From assembly GCA_949295785.1 (NCBI GenBank), contig CASFMJ010000069.1, forward strand, positions 1 through 35,442: a DNA stretch of 35,442 nucleotides, in the 5' to 3' direction. Positions within the stretch are counted from its first letter, which is position 1, and every line of letters begins with the position of its first letter. Below the pieces are notes generated by a model, which was not told the DNA's origin, made no database searches, and saw nothing but the letters and a program-made list of their open reading frames with translations. Of this stretch, positions 24,335 through 32,454 are shown one piece after another. A program made the position numbers and the translations under genes. This stretch comes from an uncultured Bacillota bacterium. GTDB lineage: Bacteria > Bacillota > Clostridia > Peptostreptococcales > Anaerovoracaceae.

Positions 24335-25696
24335 ATGATATCGGCACATACTACTGATATGATGGAACAATTTGCGGCAGCCGCGATTTTTTTAGTGTTA
24401 TTTGCACTTATAATAACAGAAATAATAGAAAGACATAAGGCCTCATTGCTTTGTGGAGGGATTACACTTGTTCTTCTGATGGGCCTTATGATGCGTAGTC
24501 CCGAAGCCATAAGGGAGACATTAAATCTGGGGGCGATTTTTCAGAAGGAATTCTGGTATGATGTCAGCGGCGCACAGGAGAGCTCTTCAGGAATAAACTG
24601 GGCAACTATAATTTTTATATTTGGTATGATGCTGCTGGTGGAATTTATGGCACAGACAGGTTTTTTCAAATGGCTTTGTGTTTCTGTGGCATCAATATCA
24701 GGATTCAGGCCAAAGAAAGTTTTTTTATCCCTTGCTGTTCTTTCTGCGCTGCTGGCGATGTTCATAGACAGTATAACGGTTATACTGTTTCTGGCTGCAG
24801 TAACAGCAGAAATGGCTTCACTCATGAAATTTGATCCTGTACCTTTTATACTGACAGAAATTTTTTGCGCAAATCTGGGAGGGGCAGCTACCATGTGCGG
24901 TGATCCGCCTAATATAATAATCGGTACATCACTTGGGTATTCCTTCGGAGATTTTCTTAAAAATACGGGACCTATCGCGTTTATATCACTGATATTGACG
25001 TTGGCTTTTTTCTATATATGCTTCAGAAAGAAGCTGGAAAGTACTGAAAGTGCCGTAAAGCGTGTAGATCCGAATATATTTATTGAAGACAAAAATAAAT
25101 TTATTCAGGCTGTAATTTTATTTACCTGTATTGTGGTTATGCTTATAAGTCATGGCACTATAGGGTTTACTGTAGCTTTTGTGGGGGCACTGGCGGGAGC
25201 ATCTGCAATACTGCTTTCAGGGAAAAATATGGCGCATACACTTATGGCAGTTGACTATAAAACGCTGATTTTTTTTACGGGTCTCTTTGTCACAGTGGCG
25301 GGACTGGAGCAGACAGGCGTTCTCGAGACGGCAGCTGAAGCTATAAGCAGAACTACCGGCGGAAATGTCGCATATGCAATCTTTATAATAATATGGGTAT
25401 CGGGAATAGCCAGCGCTTTTGTAGATAATATACCATTCGCAGCAGTGATGATACCTGTTATTAAAAGCCTTTCACAGATTCACGGTTTCCCGCTGGACAG
25501 TCTTGCATGGGCTCTTGCCATGGGAACGGATGTAGGGGGAAGCGCAACACCGGTGGGTGCATCGGCCAATGTGGTGGGTCTTGCTGCAGCTGAGAGAAGA
25601 GGACATCATATAGGATGGAAAAAATACTGCGTGTATATGATGCCTGCAGCGATAATATCAATGGGTCTGGCCACTTTCATACTGATAAATCAATAG
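24335..25696 (+). CDS. ArsB/NhaD-type ion-transporter superfamily permease
   Basis: A 453-residue membrane protein of the SLC13/ArsB/NhaD (P-protein-like) group. About 11-12 hydrophobic segments are visible. Two inverted-repeat signatures appear: LGGAATMCGDPPNIIIG (~residue 185) and its counterpart MGTDVGGSATPVGASANVVG (~400), with FIDSITVILFL (~148) and FVDNIPFAAVMIPV (~361) in the helical hairpins. The ion is uncertain: sodium/proton exchange, citrate or oxyanion transport are all possible. No arsR or arsC is nearby, so arsenic export is not supported. The start is uncertain because neither the ATG at 24335 nor those at 24359 or 24362 has a clear ribosome site. Confidence 0.85.
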   Translation: MISAHTTDMMEQFAAAAIFLVLFALIITEIIERHKASLLCGGITLVLLMGLMMRSPEAIRETLNLGAIFQKEFWYDVSGAQESSSGINWATIIFIFGMMLLVEFMAQTGFFKWLCVSVASISGFRPKKVFLSLAVLSALLAMFIDSITVILFLAAVTAEMASLMKFDPVPFILTEIFCANLGGAATMCGDPPNIIIGTSLGYSFGDFLKNTGPIAFISLILTLAFFYICFRKKLESTESAVKRVDPNIFIEDKNKFIQAVILFTCIVVMLISHGTIGFTVAFVGALAGASAILLSGKNMAHTLMAVDYKTLIFFTGLFVTVAGLEQTGVLETAAEAISRTTGGNVAYAIFIIIWVSGIASAFVDNIPFAAVMIPVIKSLSQIHGFPLDSLAWALAMGTDVGGSATPVGASANVVGLAAAERRGHHIGWKKYCVYMMPAAIISMGLATFILINQ

Positions 25697-25708
25697 AAAA
25701 ATAAATTG

Positions 25709-25735
25709 TTAGCACTCTTTTTTAATGAGTGCTAA
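25709..25735 (+). promoter_or_regulatory. CIRCE operator (HrcA binding site)
   Basis: A perfect TTAGCACTC-N9-GAGTGCTAA inverted repeat. This is the consensus CIRCE element bound by the heat-shock repressor HrcA. It lies just before the clpB promoter, so clpB here is predicted to be HrcA-controlled. Confidence 0.97.
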
Positions 25736-25742
25736 AAAACTC

Positions 25743-25771
25743 TTTACTTTTGATTTTTGCGGGTGTATAAT
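25743..25771 (+). promoter_or_regulatory. Sigma-A promoter of clpB
   Basis: TTTACT, a 17-base spacer, then TATAAT, 30 bp before the clpB ATG. The CIRCE element sits directly upstream, ending seven bases before the -35. Confidence 0.8.
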
Positions 25772-25801
25772 ATATCTGTAAAGTGAAAGGGGATGAGTTT
25801 T

Positions 25802-28399
25802 ATGAATATAGAAAAATATACACAGAATGCACAGTCTGCCATAATGGACTGTCAGAATATAGCTATATCTGAAGGACATCAGATGCTGGACGGGGAGCAT
25901 CTGCATCTTGCTCTGCTGATGCAGAAAGACGGACTTATTCCAAAACTCCTTCAGTATAATAAAGTCGATGTTACTTCCATGATAGCTGATCTTCAGGAGG
26001 AAATTGAAAAGCTGCCTAAAGTAATGGGAGCAGCAGATAATATGTATTCTTCCAGAAGGCTTTCTCAGCTTCTTATGAAGGCAGAAAAAATTGCGGAACA
26101 GTTTAAAGACGAATATGTAAGTGTGGAACATCTTTATCTTGCACTTCTTGAAGAAAAAGGAACACCCAGTGCGACAATTTTTTCCAAGTTTGGCGTCAAT
26201 AAAGAGAACTTCCTGGAAGCGCTTTCAAAAGTACGCGGAAATCAGAGAGTAACCAGCCAGAACCCTGAGGAAAATTATGACGCATTGAAAAAATACGGCA
26301 GAGATCTTGTGGAGATGGCAAGAGACGGTAAACTTGATCCTGTAATCGGAAGAGATGCAGAGATAAGACATGCCATACAGATACTTTCGAGAAGAACAAA
26401 AAACAATCCGGTACTCATAGGTGAACCGGGTGTAGGTAAAACAGCAGTTGTAGAAGGTCTGGCACAGCGGATACTTAATGGGGATGTGCCGGAAGGACTT
26501 AAAGATAAGACAATCTTCGCCCTTGATATGGGTGCGCTTATAGCCGGGGCTAAATTCCGTGGAGAATTTGAAGAAAGGCTAAAAGCTGTACTTAACGAAG
26601 TAGAAAAATCCGAGGGAAGAATAATACTGTTCATTGATGAGATACACAACATTGTAGGTGCCGGAAGAACTGAAGGCTCAATGGATGCGGGAAATCTTCT
26701 CAAACCCAAGCTTGCCAGAGGTGAACTGCACTGTATCGGAGCAACTACTCTGGATGAATACAGAAAATATATAGAAAAAGATGCTGCTCTTGAGAGACGT
26801 TTTCAGAAAGTAATGGTAGATCAGCCATCAGTAGAAGACACCATATCTATACTAAGAGGATTAAAAGAAAGATTCGAGATTCATCATGGTGTAAGAATCA
26901 CAGATGGCGCGCTTATAGCATGTGCTACATTGTCAGACCGGTATATCAGTGACAGGTTTCTTCCTGATAAGGCCATTGATCTTATGGACGAGGCAGCTGC
27001 CAGAATCAGAACTGAAATAGACAGTATGCCAACAGAACTTGACGAGATATCAAGAAAGATAATGCAGCTGGAGATAGAGAAGCAGGCTCTCGGCAAAGAG
27101 ACTGACAAAGGATCAAAGGCAAGGCTTGAGGCCCTTGAAAAGGAACTGGCAGCTCTAAAAGATGAGAATGCCTCCATGCGTGCAAAGTGGGAGACAGAAA
27201 AACAGGCAATTTCTGAAGTCAAAGGAACAAAGCAGCAGATTGAAGAAGTAAGACACCAGATGGAAGAAGCAGAGAGGAACTACGATCTGGAAAAACTTGC
27301 AAAACTTAAATATGGTACTTTACCGGAACTTGAGAAAAAACTGGAAGAAGAAAAGCAAAAGGCAGCAGAAGATGATGGAGAAAGGCTCCTTAAAGAGGAG
27401 GTTACCGAAGAAGAAATTGCTGAAGTTATCTCTGGCTGGACCGGTATTCCGGTCAGCAAACTTGTTGAAAGTGAAAGAGAAAAATTATTGAGACTTCCGG
27501 ATATTCTTCATAAGCGTGTCATAGGTCAGGAAGCAGGTGTTACTGCTGTTTCCGAAGCTATACTCCGGGCAAGAGCAGGGCTCAAAGATGAGAACAGACC
27601 TATAGGATCGTTTATTTTCCTGGGACCTACGGGAGTAGGCAAAACCGAGCTGGCAAAAGCACTTTCAGAAGCCTTGTTTGACACTGAGAAAAATCTTATA
27701 AGAATTGACATGTCCGAGTATATGGAGAAACATTCAGTTTCCAGACTGGTTGGGGCTCCTCCGGGATATGTAGGCTATGATGAAGGCGGTCAGCTTACCG
27801 AGGCAGTAAGACGTAAGCCTTACAGTGTCATTTTGTTTGATGAGATAGAGAAGGCACACCCTGATGTTTTTAATATTCTGCTTCAGCTTCTCGATGACGG
27901 ACGCCTGACGGACAATCAGGGACGTACAGTAGATTTTAAAAATACTATTGTCATAATGACATCAAACATCGGAAGCAGTGATCTGATTGAGAATATGCAG
28001 GACGATGGAAATATCACTTCTGAAGTGGCAGAAAGAGTCACAGGACAGCTTAAATCCTATTTCAGACCTGAATTTCTAAACAGGATAGATGATATAATAC
28101 TGTTCAGTCCTCTTACAAAGAATCAGATAATGGATATAATAAGTCTGTCTCTTAAAGGTCTGGAAAAACGGCTTATGGGAAGAGACATGCGCCTTGAGAT
28201 AACAGATGAAGCAAAAGGCTTCATAGCAGATGAAGCATATGATCCGCACTATGGAGCAAGACCGGTAAACCGTTATCTGCAGAAAAATGTAGAAACTCAG
28301 ATTGCATCAATGATCATAAGCGGTGATCTGGTGGATGGTCAGACTGTTCTTGTAGACAGTGACGGAAAAGACCTTGTGATAACGGCAAAAAATATATAA
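25802..28399 (+). CDS. clpB: ATP-dependent disaggregase ClpB
   Basis: An 865-residue Hsp100 chaperone that pulls polypeptides out of aggregates with DnaK. The N domain spans ~1-145. The first AAA domain has Walker [14 protein letters not shown] (~207) and Walker [15 protein letters not shown]. The coiled-coil middle domain (~400-525), rich in Lys/Glu/Gln, distinguishes ClpB from ClpC. The second AAA domain has [14 protein letters not shown] (~607), the pore loop [13 protein letters not shown] and [11 protein letters not shown]. No ClpP-docking tripeptide is evident. The ATG at 25802 is used because AAGGGG lies nine bases upstream; the ATG at 25793 abuts it. It is monocistronic, with CIRCE before and a terminator after. 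Confidence 0.97.
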   Translation: MNIEKYTQNAQSAIMDCQNIAISEGHQMLDGEHLHLALLMQKDGLIPKLLQYNKVDVTSMIADLQEEIEKLPKVMGAADNMYSSRRLSQLLMKAEKIAEQFKDEYVSVEHLYLALLEEKGTPSATIFSKFGVNKENFLEALSKVRGNQRVTSQNPEENYDALKKYGRDLVEMARDGKLDPVIGRDAEIRHAIQILSRRTKNNPVLIGEPGVGKTAVVEGLAQRILNGDVPEGLKDKTIFALDMGALIAGAKFRGEFEERLKAVLNEVEKSEGRIILFIDEIHNIVGAGRTEGSMDAGNLLKPKLARGELHCIGATTLDEYRKYIEKDAALERRFQKVMVDQPSVEDTISILRGLKERFEIHHGVRITDGALIACATLSDRYISDRFLPDKAIDLMDEAAARIRTEIDSMPTELDEISRKIMQLEIEKQALGKETDKGSKARLEALEKELAALKDENASMRAKWETEKQAISEVKGTKQQIEEVRHQMEEAERNYDLEKLAKLKYGTLPELEKKLEEEKQKAAEDDGERLLKEEVTEEEIAEVISGWTGIPVSKLVESEREKLLRLPDILHKRVIGQEAGVTAVSEAILRARAGLKDENRPIGSFIFLGPTGVGKTELAKALSEALFDTEKNLIRIDMSEYMEKHSVSRLVGAPPGYVGYDEGGQLTEAVRRKPYSVILFDEIEKAHPDVFNILLQLLDDGRLTDNQGRTVDFKNTIVIMTSNIGSSDLIENMQDDGNITSEVAERVTGQLKSYFRPEFLNRIDDIILFSPLTKNQIMDIISLSLKGLEKRLMGRDMRLEITDEAKGFIADEAYDPHYGARPVNRYLQKNVETQIASMIISGDLVDGQTVLVDSDGKDLVITAKNI

Positions 28400-28441
28400 A
28401 TTCTGCATTTGACCGATACCGTATGTAAAATAAGTGATATT

Positions 28442-28480
28442 TTACCGTCCTATGTGTTTAAAATGGGACGGTAATTTATT
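28442..28480 (+). terminator. Terminator of clpB
   Basis: TTACCGTCC pairs with GGACGGTAA across a 15-base loop, followed by TTTATT. It lies 43 bp beyond the clpB stop. Confidence 0.75.
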
Positions 28481-28514
28481 ATGTAAAATATTTGTAAAAT
28501 AACCACTTGCAAGA

Positions 28515-28543
28515 TTGATATTTGACACAGATTATTGTAAAAT
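28515..28543 (+). promoter_or_regulatory. Sigma-A promoter of mntP
   Basis: TTGATA, a 17-base spacer and TAAAAT, 36 bp before the ATG. The leader is too short for a yybP-ykoY manganese riboswitch. The -10 overlaps the last of four TGTAAAAT copies in the intergenic region. Confidence 0.65.
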
Positions 28544-28579
28544 GTAACGAGTATTTTTGCACTTTAAGATGGAGGGAAT

Positions 28580-29149
28580 ATGGGATTTTTTGAAATATTT
28601 ATGATAGGTATAGGACTGTCAATGGATGCTTTTGCTGCATCTATATGCAAAGGTCTTTCGATGCGCAGGGCAAGTCTTAAAAATATAATAATAATAGGGG
28701 TGTTCTTCGGCGGATTTCAGGCTATGATGCCTGTGATAGGATATTTTCTCGGCAAACAGTTTGAAACATATATTGTATCTGTAGATCACTGGGTGGCCTT
28801 CTTTCTGCTCCTGTTTATAGGAGGGAAAATGATATTTGATGTTATACACGAAGATGCTGAAGTATGCGATGTTACAGAAAATCGGTTAAATTTTCGTGAA
28901 GTATTGCTGCTTGCTGTTGCTACAAGTATAGATGCTTTGGCAGTAGGTATATCTATGGCTTTTCTTGGTGTTAATATAACATCTGCAGCAATTACTATAG
29001 GTATTACTACTCTGATAATATCTTCAGCCGGTGTTATAATAGGTAATAAATTCGGATCAAAATATAAAAATAAGGCCTCCGTTGCAGGAGGCGTCATATT
29101 GATACTGATAGGTCTTAAAATTCTTCTTGAACACACAGGAATATTATAG
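28580..29149 (+). CDS. mntP: Manganese efflux pump MntP
   Basis: A 189-residue, six-helix exporter built from two three-helix repeats. The paired conserved acidic motifs are SMDAFAASICKG (D16) and TSIDALAVGISMAF (D118), the signature of the MntP family, which lowers cytosolic Mn2+. GGAGG six bases upstream marks the start. It has its own promoter and converges on gntR with only three bases between the stop codons. No MntR gene is in the window. A manganese role is from family knowledge; some relatives are annotated as sporulation protein YtaF, but the length and motifs fit MntP better. Confidence 0.9.
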   Translation: MGFFEIFMIGIGLSMDAFAASICKGLSMRRASLKNIIIIGVFFGGFQAMMPVIGYFLGKQFETYIVSVDHWVAFFLLLFIGGKMIFDVIHEDAEVCDVTENRLNFREVLLLAVATSIDALAVGISMAFLGVNITSAAITIGITTLIISSAGVIIGNKFGSKYKNKASVAGGVILILIGLKILLEHTGIL

Positions 29150-29152
29150 AAA

Positions 29153-29812
29153 TCATTTTCTTCTGAGCATGGTTTTATACATATGTATTTCCGTTGCTTC
29201 AGCACCTGCTTCAGGGTCTCTTGCCGTAAATGCATCAAATATGGCACGATGCTCCTCAAGAACTGTGGGAAGATAATTCAGCGGATATTTTATATCTGCA
29301 TGGGCATGTTTTATTATAAAGTTATAACGCTGAAGCATGTTCTCGACTTCTCTGTTATGCGCAGCAGAATATATTATAGTATCGAAACCTTCGTTTATTT
29401 TAAGAATTTTATCAAGATCATTGCTCATGGTATAAAACTGCATGAAATCAAATGTTTCAGAAAGCAGATCCATTTGATGACTGTCAATCCGCTCGATGGC
29501 CCATCTGACACACTGCACTTCTAAAACGCTTTTAAGATAAGAATAATCATCTATATCTTGCTGCGACAGGCCGACAGCAAAAACTCCTCTGTTAGGTATG
29601 GCTCTGGCAAGTCCGCTGCCTTCGATACGGCGCAGCATTTCCCGAACCGGGGTTCTGCTCATACCGAATCTTTTGCATAGCTCTTGCTCGTTTATCCTTT
29701 TCCCTGATGGAATTCTGCCTGTTATTATATCTATTTCAACAGCCTCTTCCGCCAGCTGAGAGGGGGATTTTTTTTCTTTATAGTCATTGCTGAGAAAGTC
29801 AAGATTGATCAT
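29153..29812 (-). CDS. GntR-family transcriptional regulator with FCD domain
   Basis: A 219-residue FadR-subfamily repressor. The N-terminal winged helix-turn-helix (~15-80) contains EIDIITGRIPSGKRINEQELCKRFGMSRTPVREMLRRIEGSGL. The C-terminal all-helical FCD domain (~85-215) offers metal-site candidates in FDTIIYSAAHN, EEHRAIFDA and the final EIHMYK. The ligand is unknown; FCD proteins usually sense organic acids. The ATG at 29812 is chosen because GAGG lies six bases upstream; a longer frame to 29872 would run through the operator and promoter. Its own promoter overlaps an ATTGTATACGAT palindrome, implying autorepression. The targets may include the divergent ATPase gene. Confidence 0.92.
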   Translation of the reverse strand: MINLDFLSNDYKEKKSPSQLAEEAVEIDIITGRIPSGKRINEQELCKRFGMSRTPVREMLRRIEGSGLARAIPNRGVFAVGLSQQDIDDYSYLKSVLEVQCVRWAIERIDSHQMDLLSETFDFMQFYTMSNDLDKILKINEGFDTIIYSAAHNREVENMLQRYNFIIKHAHADIKYPLNYLPTVLEEHRAIFDAFTARDPEAGAEATEIHMYKTMLRRK

Positions 29813-29832
29813 TTGGTACCTCACATAAGATA

Positions 29833-29844
29833 AATCGTATACAA
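29833..29844 (-). promoter_or_regulatory. Putative GntR/FCD operator
   Basis: On the minus strand ATTGTATACGAT is a near-perfect palindrome fitting the T-N-G-T-N(0-3)-A-C-N-A pattern of FCD-type GntR sites. It touches the gntR -10 element, so binding would block the gene's own transcription. Confidence 0.6.
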
Positions 29845-29871
29845 TTTTAGCATTCACCTGTTTTAAGGTCA
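29843..29871 (-). promoter_or_regulatory. Sigma-A promoter of gntR
   Basis: On the minus strand TTGACC, exactly 17 bases, then TAAAAT, 31 bp before the chosen ATG. The palindromic operator lies at its downstream edge. Confidence 0.75.
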
Positions 29872-29907
29872 AGAATATTTTGAAACATGACCTCAGAACT
29901 TATGTTC

Positions 29908-29936
29908 TTGTTAAACCAAGGGTATTATGATAAAAT
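29908..29936 (+). promoter_or_regulatory. Sigma-A promoter of the AAA ATPase gene
   Basis: TTGTTA, 17 bases, TAAAAT. A bulged inverted repeat, CCAAGGGTATT (29917-29927) with AATACCTTGG (29950-29959), brackets the -10 and probable start site. It could be an operator, since its left arm lies in the promoter spacer. Confidence 0.6.
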
Positions 29937-30000
29937 CAGTATGTAAGAGAATACCTTGGCACTTATGGTGTGATTTCTGCTGAAAAAGGAGAATCAGAGT

Positions 30001-30861
30001 ATGCTATATCTTTCAAGTTTTTCGTTTCCTGAAGAAGATACAGAGCTTAATTTTTTAATGACACAGAAATATACTTGTTATCAGAGCCATTATCCGTTCA
30101 AAATACTGTCTCGCATAGGGTTAAGAGAACTTGCCTTCGAGCCGGTGACTATATTGTGTGGAGGAAACGGTTCAGGAAAAACCACTGCACTTAATGTGAT
30201 ATGTGAGGCGCTGAAACTTGAACGCAGCACATTATATAACAGAAGTGCGTTTTTTGACCAATACGTAAAAATGTGCGATTTCAGACTGGCGGCCCAAATC
30301 CCCGATGGAAGCTGCGCTGTTGCCAGTGATGATGTATTTGACTTTATGCTGGATATAAGACAGATAAATGAAGGGATAGATGTTAAAAGAGAAGAGCTGT
30401 TTGAAGAATATAATGATGCAAAATATTCGGACTTCAGACTAAGTACCCTTGACGATTACATGAGATTAAAAAAAGTCAATATGGCGAGGAGAATGAGCAA
30501 ATCCAAGTATGTAAGCACATCACTGATGGATAATATAAGAGAACATTCCAATGGGGAAAGCGCGTTCAGATATTTTATAGATATGATGCAGGAGGGAAAG
30601 CTGTATCTTCTGGATGAACCTGAAAACAGCCTTTCGCCTGACAAGCAGGAAGAACTTATGCGTTATATAAGCGATTCGGCAAGATTCTTCGGATGTCAGT
30701 TTATCATTGCTACTCATTCACCTTTCATTTTGTCTATGGAAGGTGCAAAAATCTATGATCTGGATGAGATACCTGTTTCGGTTAAAAAATGGACCAGACT
30801 TGAAAATGTGAAAGTATACTATGAGTTCTTCATGAAACACAGCAGGGAATTTGAAGAATGA
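30001..30861 (+). CDS. AAA/ABC-type predicted ATPase (COG3910-like)
   Basis: A 286-residue stand-alone ATPase of the ABC/OLD-like class. Walker A is CGGNGSGKTT (53-62). A signature-like stretch EHSNGESAFRYF precedes Walker B LYLLDEPENSLSP (~202-214), and an H-loop appears as IIATHSPFIL (~238). It resembles the COG3910 'predicted ATPase' group, whose biological job is unknown. No transmembrane domains or permease partner are present, so transport is unlikely. AAGGAG nine bases upstream marks the start. It is divergent from gntR and has its own promoter; the inverted repeat in that promoter hints at dedicated control. Confidence 0.85.
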   Translation: MLYLSSFSFPEEDTELNFLMTQKYTCYQSHYPFKILSRIGLRELAFEPVTILCGGNGSGKTTALNVICEALKLERSTLYNRSAFFDQYVKMCDFRLAAQIPDGSCAVASDDVFDFMLDIRQINEGIDVKREELFEEYNDAKYSDFRLSTLDDYMRLKKVNMARRMSKSKYVSTSLMDNIREHSNGESAFRYFIDMMQEGKLYLLDEPENSLSPDKQEELMRYISDSARFFGCQFIIATHSPFILSMEGAKIYDLDEIPVSVKKWTRLENVKVYYEFFMKHSREFEE

Positions 30862-30878
30862 GTAAAAAATCTGTCAAG

Positions 30879-30907
30879 TTGTAACAGACCATTAAAAATG
30901 ATAAAAT
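30879..30907 (+). promoter_or_regulatory. Sigma-A promoter of the small protein / PPC operon
   Basis: TTGTAA, 17 bases, TAAAAT, 36 bp before the next ATG. Confidence 0.65.
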
Positions 30908-30943
30908 AAAGTATGAAATTATGTATAAACAGGAGATAGTTTA

Positions 30944-31141
30944 ATGGACGACAGCAAACGGCTTGAATCTTTCGAAAAAATGCTTGCTCATATACAGAAA
31001 GATATGGAGGAGACAACACAAAAGATGGAACAGATGAAGAAAGAGGGCAAAAACAAGACTGCAACATATGGCCAGCTTATGGGAAATAAACTTATGTATG
31101 GAAACATGCTTGCTCTTTACAGACTGTATGATCTTATATGA
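30944..31141 (+). CDS. Small Lys/Met-rich helical protein of unknown function
   Basis: A 65-residue protein that I cannot assign. The first half is a charged amphipathic helix (MLAHIQKDMEETTQKMEQMKK), then a basic turn (EGKNKTAT), then a second helix with YGQLMGNKLMYGNMLALYRLY. It looks like a helical hairpin that could dimerise. AGGAGA seven bases upstream and a good promoter make it a credible gene despite its size. The PPC gene follows 30 bp later on the same strand. Confidence 0.7.
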   Translation: MDDSKRLESFEKMLAHIQKDMEETTQKMEQMKKEGKNKTATYGQLMGNKLMYGNMLALYRLYDLI

Positions 31142-31171
31142 TATGGAATAATTCATTCAAAAGGAGAAAAT

Positions 31172-31594
31172 ATGGAATACAGAAAATTTAAAAATCATAT
31201 AATCGCAAGGATTGACAGAGGAGAAGAAATCACAGAAAAAATAAGAGATATAGCAACCAGAGAAAATATAAAACTTGCGCATATAAGTGCTCTTGGTGCG
31301 GTAAAAGAGTTTACAGCAGGTGTTTTCAAAACATCAGAAAAAAAATATTACTCAAATCATTTTACAGGTGATTTTGAAATAGTATCACTCACAGGAACTA
31401 TTACTGTTATGGACGGGGAATTTTATTCACATCTGCATATGAGTGCAGGCGATGCAGATGGAAAAGTATTCGGAGGTCACCTTAACAGGGCGGTGGTAAG
31501 TGCTACATGTGAACTGGTGATAGATATACTTGACGGAACTGTGGAAAGGGAATTTAATGAAGAAATTGGATTAAATCTGTTCAGATTCATATAG
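31172..31594 (+). CDS. PPC/DUF296 domain protein
   Basis: A 140-residue protein consisting of a single PPC (plant and prokaryote conserved, DUF296) domain. Visible landmarks are NIKLAHISALGAVKEFTAGVF (~residues 31-51), SLTGTITVMDGEFYSHLHMSAGDADGKVFGGHL (~73-105) with the H-x-H and GGH motif, and the C-terminal FNEEIGLNLF. In plants the domain is attached to AT-hooks; the bacterial forms are stand-alone trimers with a metal-binding site and no proven role. AAGGAG five bases upstream marks the start. It is co-transcribed with the 65-residue protein. DNA binding is a name inherited from the family rather than visible here. Confidence 0.9.
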   Translation: MEYRKFKNHIIARIDRGEEITEKIRDIATRENIKLAHISALGAVKEFTAGVFKTSEKKYYSNHFTGDFEIVSLTGTITVMDGEFYSHLHMSAGDADGKVFGGHLNRAVVSATCELVIDILDGTVEREFNEEIGLNLFRFI

Positions 31595-31611
31595 TTTAAA
31601 AAGTCTTATGC

Positions 31612-31652
31612 AATTTAAAACCGCAGATATAATCAAAATGTGTATCTGCGGT
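31612..31652 (-). terminator. Terminator of tRNA-Thr, probably bidirectional
   Basis: ACCGCAGATA pairs perfectly with TATCTGCGGT. On the minus strand it is followed by TTTTAAATT, ending the tRNA transcript. It may also stop the PPC gene on the plus strand, where the T-run is poorer. Confidence 0.75.
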
Positions 31653-31661
31653 CTTATAAAA

Positions 31662-31736
31662 TGGAGCTGATGAAGGGAATCGAACCCCCAACCTGCTCAT
31701 TACGAATGAGCTGCTCTACCATTGAGCCACATCAGC
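31662..31736 (-). tRNA. tRNA-Thr (anticodon CGT)
   Basis: The acceptor GCTGATG pairs with CATCAGC, with T as discriminator and CCA encoded. The anticodon stem GCTCA/TGAGC holds loop TTCGTAA, giving anticodon CGT for ACG codons. The T arm is GGGGG TTCGATT CCCTT, with the usual wobble. A TATAAT lies about 20 bp upstream on the minus strand. Confidence 0.95.
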
Positions 31737-31827
31737 ATTATGATGTGAAAATCTGACTAAGCTATTATACTACATATCAAAACAAATTACTACTAAAATT
31801 TTTAATAGCAGGAGTGTTTTTAAAAAG

Positions 31828-32421
31828 ATGGAGACAGGCTATTATTACATAGACGGCGACTATGGATGGAATCAGGAAAAGTTTACGGATCCGATAATGA
31901 AAGGCGGGGGATGTGCTGCTGTTACGGCATGTGATATATGTATTTTTTTAAGCAGGTTTTTTGGTGAAAAAAACCTTTATCCTTTTAATCCTCAGGAAGT
32001 AACGGCTGCCGACTACAAGAAATTTTCGCGTATTATGAAACCATATCTTCATCCAAGGCTTCACGGAATAGATAAACTGGAAACATATATAGACGGCCTT
32101 GGAAAATACTTCAGTGATACAGGTTCTACACATATAAATATGCGGCCTTTTCCCGGGGAAAAAGACGTGAACGAAGCAGTGAAAGCTGTTATGAAAAGTA
32201 TAGATGCAGGCATACCTTTAGCTTGCCTTACACTTAAGCATAAGGATTCTCGCTTTGATGATTATACATGGCACTGGTACATGATAACAGGTTATGATAC
32301 AATATATGAAAAGACATGGGTCAAGGCTGTAAGTTATGGGGAATGGACATGGCTGGATTTTGAAGCTCTGTGGGATACAGGTTATACGCAAAAGGGCGGG
32401 CTTGTGTTTTTTTCATATTGA
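31828..32421 (+). CDS. C39-like papain-fold protein of unknown function
   Basis: A 197-residue protein resembling the C39-like peptidase fold. A candidate nucleophile is C29 in MKGGGCAAVTACDICIFL at the start of a helix. A candidate His is H149 in TWHWYMITGYD, followed by the third-residue region VSYGEWTWLDFEALW. There is no signal peptide, ABC domain or double-glycine substrate nearby, so it is not a bacteriocin processing transporter. I do not recognise a named family; catalytic assignment is inferred from the Cys/His order. The ribosome site (AGGAG, ~13 bases upstream) is distant. It lies 33 bp upstream of the sigma-54 activator and may be co-transcribed with it. Confidence 0.65.
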   Translation: METGYYYIDGDYGWNQEKFTDPIMKGGGCAAVTACDICIFLSRFFGEKNLYPFNPQEVTAADYKKFSRIMKPYLHPRLHGIDKLETYIDGLGKYFSDTGSTHINMRPFPGEKDVNEAVKAVMKSIDAGIPLACLTLKHKDSRFDDYTWHWYMITGYDTIYEKTWVKAVSYGEWTWLDFEALWDTGYTQKGGLVFFSY

Positions 32422-32454
32422 AGAATAAGCTGAAATCAGGAGAGAGAATTACTG

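Noticed and set aside
24335..25696. Arsenite exporter ArsB
   Set aside because: It is of the same superfamily, but there is no arsR/arsC context. The substrate is left open.
28481..28579. yybP-ykoY manganese riboswitch before mntP
   Set aside because: The leader downstream of the promoter is about 30 bases, too short, and lacks the paired internal loops.
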